This document shows, piece after piece, positions 16,279 through 25,120 of a stretch of DNA of 64,000 nt (position 1 is the stretch's first letter; each line of letters begins with the position of its first letter). The notes below the pieces were generated by a model that was not told where the DNA came from, did not search any database, and worked only from the letters and a program-made list of their open reading frames with translations. Source of the stretch: Alcaligenes parafaecalis (GTDB lineage Bacteria > Pseudomonadota > Gammaproteobacteria > Burkholderiales > Burkholderiaceae_B). The stretch is taken from NCBI RefSeq assembly GCF_026344135.1, contig NZ_JAPKNA010000001.1, forward strand, positions 1,422,189-1,486,188, given 5' to 3'. Position numbers and translations under genes: made by a program.

Positions 16279-18063
16279 TCAGATCGCTTGCGTCCTTTGC
16301 TCAAGCCACTTGCGTGCATCACCCTGAACACGCGGCAAGAGGCGTTCACGCACTTGTTGATGATATTCATTGAGCCACTTGCGCTCGGCCACCGTCAGTA
16401 GTGCGGCATCTATACAACGCGTATCGATAGGACACAGGGTCAGGGTTTCAAAACGCAGAAACTGCCCGTACTCGCTACGCATGGCCGGGACAGCAGCGAC
16501 CAGATTTTCGATCCGTATGCCCCACTGACCGGGACGGTACAGCCCGGGCTCATTGGACGTAATCATGCCAGCACGCATGGCGGAATGAGGCCCGATGCGA
16601 CCGCGCCAGGAAATGGACTGCGGGCCTTCGTGCACATTCATGAAGTAACCCACGCCGTGGCCGGTGCCGTGACCAAAGTCCAGGCCCTGCTCCCACAAAG
16701 GCTGACGAGCCAGCACATCAATTTGCTGACCGGCAATGCCTTCGGGAAACACCAGCATGGACAAGGACGCCATGCCTTTGAGCACCAGCGTGAAATCACG
16801 AATCTGCTCGACAGATACCTGACCTACCGGCACCACACGGGTAATGTCGGTCGTCCCACCCTGATACTGCCCACCCGAATCGATCAACAGCAAACCATTG
16901 CCATCAATGCGGGCATGCGACTGCTGGGTAGCCTGATAGTGCGGCATGGCACCATTGGCGTTATAGGCGGCAATCGTGCCAAAACTGGGGCTGACAAAAC
17001 CTTCCTGACGGGCACGGGCGGCGCAGATATGTTCATCCACGTCCAGCTCATTCACTTCGCTTTGCTGTTCAAACCAGGCAAAGAACTCGCACAAGGCAGC
17101 GCCATCTTTTTCCATGGTTTCACGCACATGATCCAGCTCCGCTTCCGTCTTGCAGGACTTGAGCAATTGAGCGGGGTTGATGTATTCGACCACATTCAAA
17201 TGCGCTGCCAATTGCGCCACCCAAGCTGTGGTCCGCGCCATATCCAGCAGGATAGGCATGGACGCTGGTAAAGCACGCATGAAGGAGGACAACTCTGCGT
17301 AGCCTTGAACCTGGACGCCGTCCAGAGCCAGTGCTTCCTGAATGCCTGCCGACAGCTTGTTGCTATCAACAAACAGGAACGCCTGATCCGGGCCAATCAA
17401 CAAGTACGACAAAAACACCGGGTTATAAGATACATCGCTGCCGCGCAGATTCAAGGTCCAGGCAATATCATCCAGCGCGCTGAGCAAATGCCAGTGAGTG
17501 CCCTGCTCCTGCATGGCAGCTCGAGTACTGTTCAGGTTTTCCTGACGAGTGCGGCAAGCAAAAGGAGGTAAATGCTCCACCACCTGGCCGACAGGCGCTG
17601 CAGGTCGGTCTGCCCAGATTGGACTGAGCAGATCGGCTTCCAGGACCCATTCCAGTTCCTGCTCTTGCGTGGCTGTTTTCCAGGCCAGCAAGCTTTGCGC
17701 CGAGACCGACTGACTATCCAGGGCCACACGCGACTGGGCGGGCAGATTATTCGCCAGCCAGTCAGCCGGTTCAGGTACACCGGCATCACCCGCACGTTGC
17801 AATTGAATGCCACTGCCTTCCAATTCCTTGGCCGCCTGCTCCCAGTAGCGGCTATCGGTCCACAAACCGGCCCAATCTGCCGTCACTACCAAAAGGCCCG
17901 CCGAGCCCACAAAACCACTGAGCCATTGACGGCTCTTCCAGCGATCTGGCAGATATTCAGACAGATGGGGATCTGATGTAGGCCAAATGCTGGCCTGCAC
18001 CGACTGAAATTGCATTTGTTCGCGCAGCGCCTGCAAGCGTGCGGTAACGGGGGTATGGGCCAT
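16279..18063 (-). CDS. Aminopeptidase P family metallopeptidase (Xaa-Pro aminopeptidase)
   Basis: This cytoplasmic M24B peptidase of about 594 residues has the three-domain long form: two creatinase-like N-terminal domains (about 1-300) and the pita-bread catalytic domain after that. Metal ligands are visible in LLIDSGGQYQGGTTDITR (two Asp), GHGTGHGVGYFMNVHEGPQ (His), TSNEPGLY (Glu) and IRIENLV (Glu). It removes N-terminal residues preceding proline. The start at 18063 follows AAGGAAG; the upstream ATG at 18108 is in the terminator of the scoB gene and is rejected. Confidence 0.93.
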   Translation of the reverse strand: MAHTPVTARLQALREQMQFQSVQASIWPTSDPHLSEYLPDRWKSRQWLSGFVGSAGLLVVTADWAGLWTDSRYWEQAAKELEGSGIQLQRAGDAGVPEPADWLANNLPAQSRVALDSQSVSAQSLLAWKTATQEQELEWVLEADLLSPIWADRPAAPVGQVVEHLPPFACRTRQENLNSTRAAMQEQGTHWHLLSALDDIAWTLNLRGSDVSYNPVFLSYLLIGPDQAFLFVDSNKLSAGIQEALALDGVQVQGYAELSSFMRALPASMPILLDMARTTAWVAQLAAHLNVVEYINPAQLLKSCKTEAELDHVRETMEKDGAALCEFFAWFEQQSEVNELDVDEHICAARARQEGFVSPSFGTIAAYNANGAMPHYQATQQSHARIDGNGLLLIDSGGQYQGGTTDITRVVPVGQVSVEQIRDFTLVLKGMASLSMLVFPEGIAGQQIDVLARQPLWEQGLDFGHGTGHGVGYFMNVHEGPQSISWRGRIGPHSAMRAGMITSNEPGLYRPGQWGIRIENLVAAVPAMRSEYGQFLRFETLTLCPIDTRCIDAALLTVAERKWLNEYHQQVRERLLPRVQGDARKWLEQRTQAI

Positions 18064-18108
18064 GCCAACTTCCTTTACATAGACAGCGTTCACGCACCGA
18101 TCAAACAT

Positions 18109-18141
18109 AAAAAAAGCTCCGACTCGCGCCGAAGCTTTTTT
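18109..18141 (-). terminator. Terminator after the 3-oxoacid CoA-transferase genes
   Basis: An A-rich/T-rich flanked hairpin lies between scoB and the aminopeptidase gene, with AAAAAAGCT at 18109-18118 pairing with AGCTTTTTT at 18132-18141. It has a mismatch in the inner stem and a T-run on the minus strand. Confidence 0.65.
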
Positions 18142-18156
18142 AGCCAGAGAAACCGA

Positions 18157-18810
18157 TCAGGCCACAGCGCTGACGTCCAGCGGGACGCCTGTCTTGGACT
18201 GAATGTACTCAAGGCTGACTTCTGGTGCCAACTCAAGCAACTTTAAACCATTTTCCGTCACTTCCATCACTCCCAGATCGGTAATGATGAGGTCAACCAC
18301 ACCCACGCCCGTCAGGGGCAAGGTGCAAGCAGGCAGAATTTTCAGGTCTTCAGTACCGTCTTTCTTGGTGGCTACGTGCTCCATCAGAACCACGACGCGG
18401 CCAACGCCAGCGACCAGGTCCATGGCACCGCCCATGCCCTTGATCATCTTGCCGGGAATCATCCAGTTGGCCAGATCGCCCTTTTCCGACACCTGCATGG
18501 CGCCCAGAATCGCGATATTGATCTTACCGCCACGAATCATGGCAAACGAATCTGCCGAGGAAAAAATGGACGAGCCGGGCAAGGTGGTGATGGTTTGCTT
18601 GCCAGCGTTGATCAGGTCAGCATCAATCTTGTCCTCAGTTGGGAACGGGCCGATACCCAGCAAACCGTTTTCCGACTGCAGCCAGACCTCAATACCCGCA
18701 GGCACGTGGTTGGCAACCAGCGTAGGCAAACCGATACCCAGGTTGACGTAAAAGCCGTCCTGAAGCTCCAGAGCGGCGCGTGCCGCCATTTGATCTCTAT
18801 TCCAAGCCAT
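18157..18810 (-). CDS. scoB: 3-oxoacid CoA-transferase subunit B
   Basis: This beta subunit of a succinyl-CoA:3-ketoacid (or 3-oxoadipate) CoA-transferase has 217 residues. It carries the catalytic glutamate in the SENGLLGIGP motif and the family openings NLGIGLPTLVAN and KGMGGAMDLVAGV. The pair moves CoA between succinyl-CoA and acetoacetate or 3-oxoadipate, linking ketone-body, leucine or aromatic degradation to the TCA cycle. No aromatic ring-cleavage genes are nearby, so the acetoacetate role (ScoAB) is preferred over PcaIJ. That preference is inference. It lies 19 bp after the alpha subunit. Confidence 0.92.
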   Translation of the reverse strand: MAWNRDQMAARAALELQDGFYVNLGIGLPTLVANHVPAGIEVWLQSENGLLGIGPFPTEDKIDADLINAGKQTITTLPGSSIFSSADSFAMIRGGKINIAILGAMQVSEKGDLANWMIPGKMIKGMGGAMDLVAGVGRVVVLMEHVATKKDGTEDLKILPACTLPLTGVGVVDLIITDLGVMEVTENGLKLLELAPEVSLEYIQSKTGVPLDVSAVA

Positions 18811-18829
18811 TATTATCTTGCCTCGCTAA

Positions 18830-19528
18830 TCAGGAAGAACGAACGGTACGCTGTTCAATGCGCTTTTCGGGCTGGGCATTGAGCACGATACGGTGCACGT
18901 AAATGCCGGGCAAATGCACATCATCGGGGTCCAGGCTGCCGGTCTCGACAATTTCCTCGACTTCGACAATGGTGATTTTTCCTGCCATCGCCACGTTCGG
19001 GTTGAAGTTGCGTGCTGTTTTGCGGAACACCAGGTTGCCACTACGATCGGCCTTGTAGGCTTTGACCAGCGATACGTCCGGCACCAGCGCCTCTTCCATC
19101 ACATATTGTTGACCGTTGAACTCTCTGATTTCCTTGCCATCGGCCACGATGGTGCCCACACCCGTTGCGGTGAAAAAGGCCGGGATGCCCGCACCGCCAG
19201 CACGCAGCTTTTCAGCCAGCGTACCCTGGGGGGTGAAATCCAGTTCCAGTTCGCCCGCCAGATACTGGCGCTCAAACTCTTTGTTCTCGCCCACGTAGGA
19301 GGAAATCATCTTGCGGATCTGGCGCGTTTCCAGCAATTGCCCCAAACCAAAGCCATCCACCCCGGCATTATTGCTAATGCAGGTCAGGTTTTTGACTCCA
19401 CTATCGCGCAGCGCAGCAATCAGCGCTTCGGGGATTCCGCACAGGCCGAAACCACCCACTGCGACTGTCTGTCCGTCGGCAACGACTCCCTGCAACGCCT
19501 CCTTGGCGCTTGGATAGACTTTATTCAA
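18830..19528 (-). CDS. scoA: 3-oxoacid CoA-transferase subunit A, TTG start
   Basis: This alpha subunit has 232 residues when read from the TTG at 19528. That start has GGAGAG in good position and gives the family N-terminus (M)NKVYPSAKEALQG. The frame extends further upstream but without support. Family motifs are VAVGGFGLCGIPEALI, the CoA-binding glycine loop, and CISNNAGVDGFGLGQLL. It is cotranscribed with scoB. The unusual start may keep alpha-subunit translation low. A near-palindrome at 19631-19650 lies upstream. Confidence 0.92.
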   Translation of the reverse strand: MNKVYPSAKEALQGVVADGQTVAVGGFGLCGIPEALIAALRDSGVKNLTCISNNAGVDGFGLGQLLETRQIRKMISSYVGENKEFERQYLAGELELDFTPQGTLAEKLRAGGAGIPAFFTATGVGTIVADGKEIREFNGQQYVMEEALVPDVSLVKAYKADRSGNLVFRKTARNFNPNVAMAGKITIVEVEEIVETGSLDPDDVHLPGIYVHRIVLNAQPEKRIEQRTVRSS

Positions 19529-19630
19529 TTGACTCTCCAATGACTCTTTAATTGGCCTAAACAGCAAACTTTGTCCAATAATGCCGCTGCGCACCATTGG
19601 GCGCTATCAGGCATTCTACGACTTGACTAT

Positions 19631-19650
19631 GCTTTCCGTATACGTAAAGC
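19631..19650. promoter_or_regulatory. Near-perfect 20-bp palindrome upstream of scoA
   Basis: GCTTT-c-CGTATACG-t-AAAGC pairs at 18 of 20 positions. It lies about 100 bp upstream of scoA, at the end of the thioesterase gene. The TTTACG-type half-site resembles operators of regulators of branched-chain and fatty-acid catabolism (LiuR-like), but that resemblance is from memory and weak. Confidence 0.4.
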
Positions 19651-20073
19651 TTAACCCTGAAAAACCGAGTGTATCTGTTTACGCTCATCTTCGGTCCAAG
19701 GTTGTGAACCGCCTTGGGGGTTAATGGACACCAGCACGCAACGACCGCGCGCATAAATGACATCGGCTTGATTTGCATCACATACAAAGACTTCCAGCTC
19801 AATGCTGCTACCACCGACCTTCAGCAATTTGTGCACAATCCGCACAGTGGCCGGATACAGGATCGAGCGCTGGAAATCCAGGCTGGCATGGGCCAGCACC
19901 CCGGTACGTGGCGAAGGTGGCACCATGCCCAGCTTCATCATTAACTGAACACGGGCTTCCTCGATATAGCGGAAGTAAACCGTATTGTTAACATGATTCA
20001 TGGCGTCCAGATCACCCCAGCGCACGGCAATATCAAAAGTGGCTCCAGCACCAGAATCTACAACTTGTGTCAT
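19651..20073 (-). CDS. Acyl-CoA thioesterase, YbgC/4-hydroxybenzoyl-CoA thioesterase type
   Basis: This 140-residue single hotdog-fold protein contains the family motif RWGDLDAMNHVNNTVYFRYIEEAR. The Asp in WGD-D is the catalytic acid of the YbgC and 4HBT class, and the N-HVNN-YF segment is typical. It hydrolyses acyl-CoA thioesters, and substrate length cannot be told. It lies just upstream of the scoAB operon on the same strand, fitting acyl-CoA turnover. The start ATG at 20073 is preceded by AAGGAGAGC. Confidence 0.9.
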   Translation of the reverse strand: MTQVVDSGAGATFDIAVRWGDLDAMNHVNNTVYFRYIEEARVQLMMKLGMVPPSPRTGVLAHASLDFQRSILYPATVRIVHKLLKVGGSSIELEVFVCDANQADVIYARGRCVLVSINPQGGSQPWTEDERKQIHSVFQG

Positions 20074-20255
20074 TACATGCTCTCCTTACTGATATTTACT
20101 GATGAACCCAGAGGCAGCCAGATACCGGCTTTTGCCGCTGAACTCAAAACGGGATTGCTCAGACTACAATACAATCGACCGTACGCACAGTACACGAATT
20201 TCACCCGCCAACAATCAAGAACAAAGCGCTAAGCCGTAATAGGAGATCAGCAGCA

Positions 20256-21902
20256 ATGTCTGAACGTGAATCGATGGAATATGACGTTATTATCGTCGGC
20301 GCTGGCCCTGCAGGCCTGGCTACCGCGATACGTCTGAAACAGCTCGCCCAAGAAAAAGAACAAGAAATCAGCGTCTGTATCCTGGAAAAAGGCGCTGAAG
20401 TAGGCGCCCATATCCTGTCTGGCGCCGTGATGGATACGCGCGCCCTGGATGAACTGCTGCCCGACTGGAAAGCGCAAGGCGCTCCCATCTCGGTAGAAGT
20501 CACCGAGGACAAATTCCTTTTCCTGACCGAAAAAGGCGCACGCAGCACGCCCATGTGGTTGCTGCCTGACTGCTTTAAAAACCATGGCAATTACATTGTC
20601 CGCCTGGGCAATGTCGTGCAATGGATGGGTGAACAGGCCGAGGCCCTGGGCGTGGATATTTTCCCCGGCTTTGCCGCTGCCCACATTCTGTATGACGACA
20701 ACGGTGCGGTACGCGGCGTCTTGACGGGCGATATGGGTGTGGCCCGTGATGGCACCCACACCGCCCACTACCAGCCCGGCATGGAATTGCTGGCGTCCTA
20801 CACGATTTTTGCTGAAGGTTCACGCGGCCACCTGGGCCGTCAGTTGACTGAACGCTTCAAGCTGGACGAATCCCGCAATGCCCAAAGCTACGGCATTGGC
20901 ATTAAAGAGCTGTGGGAAGTGGACCCGTCCCAATCGCAGCCTGGCCTGGTGATTCACACCGCTGGCTGGCCGCTGGATTCGGATACCTACGGTGGCTCCT
21001 TCCTGTACCACCTGGATAACAATCTGGTCATGGTCGGTATGGTTGTAGGCCTGGATTACGCCAACCCCTGGTTGTCTCCCTTCGAGGAATTCCAGCGCTA
21101 CAAAACTCACCCTGCCCTGCGTGCCACCTTTGAAGGCGGCAAGCGCATTGCTTACGGGGCTCGCTCCCTGACAGCGGGTGGTCTGCTGGCTCTGCCCAAG
21201 CTCAGTTTCCCCGGTGGCGCTCTGGTCGGTTGTGATGCCGGTTTCCTGAATGCCTCGCGCATCAAGGGCAGCCACGCCGCCATCAAATCCGGCTCCCTGG
21301 CCGCTGAAGCAGCCTTCGAGGCTTTGCAGGCTGGCCGCAAGCAAGACGAGTTGTCCCAATATGCAGAGGCATTCAAACAGTCCTGGCTGCATGCCGAACT
21401 GGACAAGGCCCGCAACTTCAAACAGTGGTTCAAGAAAGGTCGCTCGATTGCATCGGTCATGACCTTTGTGGAGCAAGGTCTGCTCAAAGGCAAAATGCCC
21501 TGGACCCTGCGTAATAACAAACCCGATCACGCCTGTTTGCAGCCTGCCGCCGAGTGCGCACGTATCGACTATCCAAAACCCGATGGCAAGATCACCTTCG
21601 ATCGTCTGAGTTCCGTGTTTATTTCAAACACCAACCACGAAGAAGATGAACCTGTTCACCTGACGCTGAAAGATCCGTCCGTACCTGTGGCGGTGAACCT
21701 GGCTCGTTACGGTGGCCCGGAAGCCCGCTTCTGCCCCGCTGGCGTGTACGAGTTCATCAAGACGGAAACCGGCGACGACAAACTGCAGATCAATGCGCAG
21801 AACTGCGTACACTGCAAAACCTGTGACATTAAAGACCCGACCCAGAATATTGTCTGGGTGCCCCCTCAGGGTGGCGAAGGTCCGGTGTACAGCGGCATGT
21901 AA
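20256..21902 (+). CDS. Electron transfer flavoprotein-ubiquinone oxidoreductase
   Basis: This 548-residue peripheral inner-membrane flavoprotein passes electrons from acyl-CoA dehydrogenases (through ETF) to the quinone pool. The FAD-binding motif VIIVGAGPAGLATAIRL opens the protein at about residue 12. The C-terminus has a 4Fe-4S ligand set in INAQNCVHCKTCDIKDP and ends with the conserved NIVWVPPQGGEGPVYSGM. It is divergent from the thioesterase gene, and together they fit fatty-acid or branched-chain acyl-CoA oxidation. The start has AGGAG 10 bases upstream. ETF subunits are not in the window. Confidence 0.97.
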   Translation: MSERESMEYDVIIVGAGPAGLATAIRLKQLAQEKEQEISVCILEKGAEVGAHILSGAVMDTRALDELLPDWKAQGAPISVEVTEDKFLFLTEKGARSTPMWLLPDCFKNHGNYIVRLGNVVQWMGEQAEALGVDIFPGFAAAHILYDDNGAVRGVLTGDMGVARDGTHTAHYQPGMELLASYTIFAEGSRGHLGRQLTERFKLDESRNAQSYGIGIKELWEVDPSQSQPGLVIHTAGWPLDSDTYGGSFLYHLDNNLVMVGMVVGLDYANPWLSPFEEFQRYKTHPALRATFEGGKRIAYGARSLTAGGLLALPKLSFPGGALVGCDAGFLNASRIKGSHAAIKSGSLAAEAAFEALQAGRKQDELSQYAEAFKQSWLHAELDKARNFKQWFKKGRSIASVMTFVEQGLLKGKMPWTLRNNKPDHACLQPAAECARIDYPKPDGKITFDRLSSVFISNTNHEEDEPVHLTLKDPSVPVAVNLARYGGPEARFCPAGVYEFIKTETGDDKLQINAQNCVHCKTCDIKDPTQNIVWVPPQGGEGPVYSGM

Positions 21903-21908
21903 AAACAA

Positions 21909-21948
21909 ATCTGGCCTTGGTGCAATCGCCAAGGCCAGATGTTTTTTT
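21909..21948 (+). terminator. Strong Rho-independent terminator after ETF-QO
   Basis: ATCTGGCCTTGG (21909-21920) pairs perfectly with CCAAGGCCAGAT (21929-21940) and is followed by G and seven T. The distance from the stop codon is 6 bp. Confidence 0.92.
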
Positions 21949-21960
21949 GCTGATAAAGAG

Positions 21961-21982
21961 CCACCCCAAACGGGTGGTTTTT
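21961..21982. terminator. Second hairpin between ETF-QO and the DMT gene
   Basis: CCACCC (21961-21966) and GGGTGG (21972-21977) are followed by seven T on the plus strand, at the end of the convergent DMT gene. It is a back-up plus-strand terminator and, in reverse, a weak minus-strand one. Confidence 0.65.
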
Positions 21983-22873
21983 TTATGCCTTGCGACGGGA
22001 GCGTGTCGGCCAGTTCACGACAAACAAGCCCAGAAGAATCAAGCCTGTACCCATCAGTTCCAACTGCGTTGGCCACTCATCCAGAATCAGCCAGGCCAAC
22101 AGAACGGTCAAAGCAGGCACGCCCAGACTGGACATTCCAGCCAGGGTTGCACTGACCCGGCTGACCACCGCCATCCATAGCAGCCAACCCACTCCGGTGG
22201 CGATAATCCCCAAATACAGCACACCGCTGAACATCTGCCATTCCATCACAATGGGACGCTGGGGAATCAGGAAACTCAAAGGCAGCACAATCACAATACC
22301 CAAAAGGCACTGCCACACTGTGGCATTTAGCAGCTCCACTCGGTGACGCTCAAATAGCTGCTTGGAGAAAACCGCCCCCAAGGCCCAGCTCACGCCACTC
22401 AAGGTCGCCAGAACGGAACCGAGTATGCCGCCCATCCCTTCCCAAGGCGCGATCAGGAGCATCAACCCCAGGATGGCAGGCACCATGCCCATAATGTGGC
22501 GTTTTTGGGGACGTTGGCCCAACATGGGCCAGGACAAGAGCAAAATCCAGATCGGCATAGTGTAGGCCAGAGCCACCATTTTCCCTGCTCCACCCGCCTG
22601 CAAGGAAAACTGGCTCAGCAATTGGAAACCAGTGGTCTGAAAAATAGCGACGCCCAGACTCAGCTTCCAGGGCGTAGGCCGTAAATGCCCGCCTTTAAGA
22701 CGCAGCACCAGCCATAAAAAAACGAATGCCACCGCATAGCGGGCTGCAATCAGATCGACTGGCCCAATGTAGACGGTCATCGCCTTCATCACGACCCAGC
22801 TCATGCCCCAGGTCAGTACCACCAAGCCCATCAGCGCCAAAGCGCCCCTGTCTGCCTGCTGTTCCCCGCTCAA
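21983..22873 (-). CDS. DMT superfamily (EamA) transporter
   Basis: This 296-residue inner-membrane protein has ten predicted helices in two EamA halves. Each half begins with a conserved segment: LVVLTWGMSWVVMK in the first and LATLSGVSWALGAVFSK in the second. The half ends show the PIWILLLSW and the VPALTVLLAWLILDEWPT (E-loop) patterns. Family members export amino acids or drug-like metabolites, and the substrate is unknown here. The gene faces the ETF-QO gene tail-to-tail and has no neighbour that hints at its role. Confidence 0.9.
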   Translation of the reverse strand: MSGEQQADRGALALMGLVVLTWGMSWVVMKAMTVYIGPVDLIAARYAVAFVFLWLVLRLKGGHLRPTPWKLSLGVAIFQTTGFQLLSQFSLQAGGAGKMVALAYTMPIWILLLSWPMLGQRPQKRHIMGMVPAILGLMLLIAPWEGMGGILGSVLATLSGVSWALGAVFSKQLFERHRVELLNATVWQCLLGIVIVLPLSFLIPQRPIVMEWQMFSGVLYLGIIATGVGWLLWMAVVSRVSATLAGMSSLGVPALTVLLAWLILDEWPTQLELMGTGLILLGLFVVNWPTRSRRKA

Positions 22874-22981
22874 ACCTTTCCCCTTTTTTTGAATTCTTGG
22901 ACCGATGTTTTGACCATGGACTCAATGCTAGGCTAATTCCACATCGAGCAGGTTTTCAGTAACAAAATAATCAAAGGAAAT

Positions 22982-23014
22982 AAAAAAACCCTGGCTCCGA
23001 AAAGAAACCAGGGT
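22982..23014 (-). terminator. Rho-independent terminator after acetyl-CoA synthetase
   Basis: On the minus strand ACCCTGG (23014-23008) pairs with CCAGGGT-type sequence (22994-22988), followed by seven T (22988-22982). It lies 23 bp beyond the acs stop. Confidence 0.85.
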
Positions 23015-23036
23015 CAAACAGGAACTACCAAAAAAT

Positions 23037-25022
23037 TTAGTGTGCTTCGGACAACTGATCCAGAATGGCTGGATTTTCCAGTGTGGAAACGTCTTGGGTG
23101 ATAGGTTCGTTATTGGCGACAAAGCGCAGCAAACGACGCATGATCTTGCCCGAACGTGTCTTGGGCAGGTTTTCACCAAAGCGGATTTCACGTGGTTTGG
23201 CGATAGGACCAATTTCCTTGCCCACCCAGTTACGCAGCTCGGCGGCAATCTTGTCGGCTTCTGCGCCCGAGGGCAGATCACCATTCAGCACCACAAAGGC
23301 CACAATAGCTTCACCAGTGGTCGGATCTGGCTTGCCGACAACAGCGGCCTCCGCCACCAGCGGGTGTGCCACCAGGGCCGATTCCACTTCCATGGTGCCC
23401 AAGCGGTGACCGGATACGTTCAGCACGTCATCGATACGGCCCATGACCCAGAAGTAGCCATCCGCATCACGCTGTGCACCGTCACCAGCCAGGTAATAGC
23501 CTTTCAGCTCTGGTGGGAAGTAGCTTTTCACGAAACGGTCGGGATCGCCCCAGATGGTGCGAATCATATTGGGCCACGGTTTGCGAATGACCAGGAAACC
23601 ACCATTGCCACGTTCAGCTTCGCCACCCACTTCGTCCACAATGGCCACGTCCATGCCGGGGAACGGCAGACCGCAAGAACCGGGTTTCAGGGGTGTTGCA
23701 CCAGGCAGAGGGGTAATAACGTGACCGCCGGTTTCTGTCTGCCACCAGGTATCCACAATGGGGCAACGCTCGCGACCCACGTTCTTGTAGTACCACATCC
23801 AGGCTTCGGGGTTGATAGGCTCACCCACCGAACCAATGATGCGCAAGGTATCCAGATTGTATTGCTTGGGGTGAATGGCCTCGTCCGCTTCGGCCGCCTT
23901 GGTCAGCGAACGAATAGCGGTCGGTGCGGTGTAGAACACCGTTACGCCGTGACGCTCAATCATGTTCCAGAAACGGCCTGCATCCGGGTAAGTGGGCACG
24001 CCTTCAAACACGACTTGCGTCACGCCAGCAGCCAGAGGGCCGTAGGTGATGAAGGTGTGGCCGGTTACCCAACCGATGTCGGCGGTACACCAGAACACAT
24101 CGCTGTCTTTGGCGTCGAAGGTCCACTGCACGCTCAGCATGGCACCCAGCAGATAACCTGCCGAGGAGTGCTGCACGCCTTTGGGTTTGCCGGTGGAGCC
24201 AGAGGTGTACAGAACAAACAGAGGGTGTTCTGCATTCACGGACACGGCGGGGCAATCGCTGCTTTGACCCTTGACGGCATCTTCCCACCACAGGTCACGA
24301 CCTTCGTGCCAGGCAACGGGACCGCCTGTGCGCTTGTACACGATCACGTGACGCACGGCTTCGCAGTCGCCGCCGCTCAGGGCTTCGTCAACCGCATTTT
24401 TCAGAGGAATGGCACGGCCACCACGACGCTGTTCGTCAGCCGTAATAACCAGGCTGGCGCCTACGTCCACAGCGCGCTCGTGCAAGCTCTTGGCCGAGAA
24501 ACCACCAAACACGACGGAGTGGGTAATACCCAAACGGGCACATGCCTGCATGGCCACAATGGCTTGCACCGACATGGGCATATAGATCAGGGCGCGTTCG
24601 CCGGTTTTGTAGCCCAGGGCTTTCAAACCATTGGCAAACTGACAAACTTGTTCGTACAGCTCGCGGAAGGTCACTTTAGTGACTTCACCACCGTCGGCTT
24701 CAAAAATCAGCGCGGTTTTGTTTTCGGTGGGAGTGCCCAGGTGCTTGTCCAGACAGTTGGCCGAGACGTTCAGCTCGCCATCATGGAACCACTTGTAAAA
24801 CGGGGGCTTGCTGTCGTCCAGAACCTGAGTGAAAGGCTTGGTCCAGACCAAACGATCGCGGGCCAACTCCGCCCAGAAGCCGGGATTGTCCTGCTCGGCT
24901 TTCTGGCAAAGTTCCTGGTAGGCCGCCATGCCAGCAATGCTTGCTTCGCGTTCCAGCTTGGGGAACACGGGAAAGACTCGGCTTTCCGACAGGACGGATT
25001 CAATAGACGTTGGACCGCTCAT
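23037..25022 (-). CDS. acs: Acetyl-CoA synthetase
   Basis: This cytoplasmic AMP-forming enzyme activates acetate to acetyl-CoA. The 661-residue length is standard. Family motifs are LYTSGSTGKPKGVQHSSAGYL (AMP-binding), WWQTETGGH and, near the C-terminus, PKTRSGKIMRRLLR, where the lysine before IMRR is the conserved site of regulatory acetylation. It has AAGGAG just upstream of the ATG. A possible promoter with TTGAGT and a T/A-rich -10 lies in the 98-bp gap to the UMF1 transporter gene, which is upstream on the same strand. Confidence 0.98.
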   Translation of the reverse strand: MSGPTSIESVLSESRVFPVFPKLEREASIAGMAAYQELCQKAEQDNPGFWAELARDRLVWTKPFTQVLDDSKPPFYKWFHDGELNVSANCLDKHLGTPTENKTALIFEADGGEVTKVTFRELYEQVCQFANGLKALGYKTGERALIYMPMSVQAIVAMQACARLGITHSVVFGGFSAKSLHERAVDVGASLVITADEQRRGGRAIPLKNAVDEALSGGDCEAVRHVIVYKRTGGPVAWHEGRDLWWEDAVKGQSSDCPAVSVNAEHPLFVLYTSGSTGKPKGVQHSSAGYLLGAMLSVQWTFDAKDSDVFWCTADIGWVTGHTFITYGPLAAGVTQVVFEGVPTYPDAGRFWNMIERHGVTVFYTAPTAIRSLTKAAEADEAIHPKQYNLDTLRIIGSVGEPINPEAWMWYYKNVGRERCPIVDTWWQTETGGHVITPLPGATPLKPGSCGLPFPGMDVAIVDEVGGEAERGNGGFLVIRKPWPNMIRTIWGDPDRFVKSYFPPELKGYYLAGDGAQRDADGYFWVMGRIDDVLNVSGHRLGTMEVESALVAHPLVAEAAVVGKPDPTTGEAIVAFVVLNGDLPSGAEADKIAAELRNWVGKEIGPIAKPREIRFGENLPKTRSGKIMRRLLRFVANNEPITQDVSTLENPAILDQLSEAH

Positions 25023-25120
25023 GGTGTTGGCTCCTTTATTTTCCAGATTTGGTGTTTTTTATGGGCTGTGCATAGGACAACCCAGCTTAATTTTATATAA
25101 ACGTAACGCGCCTTACTTAC

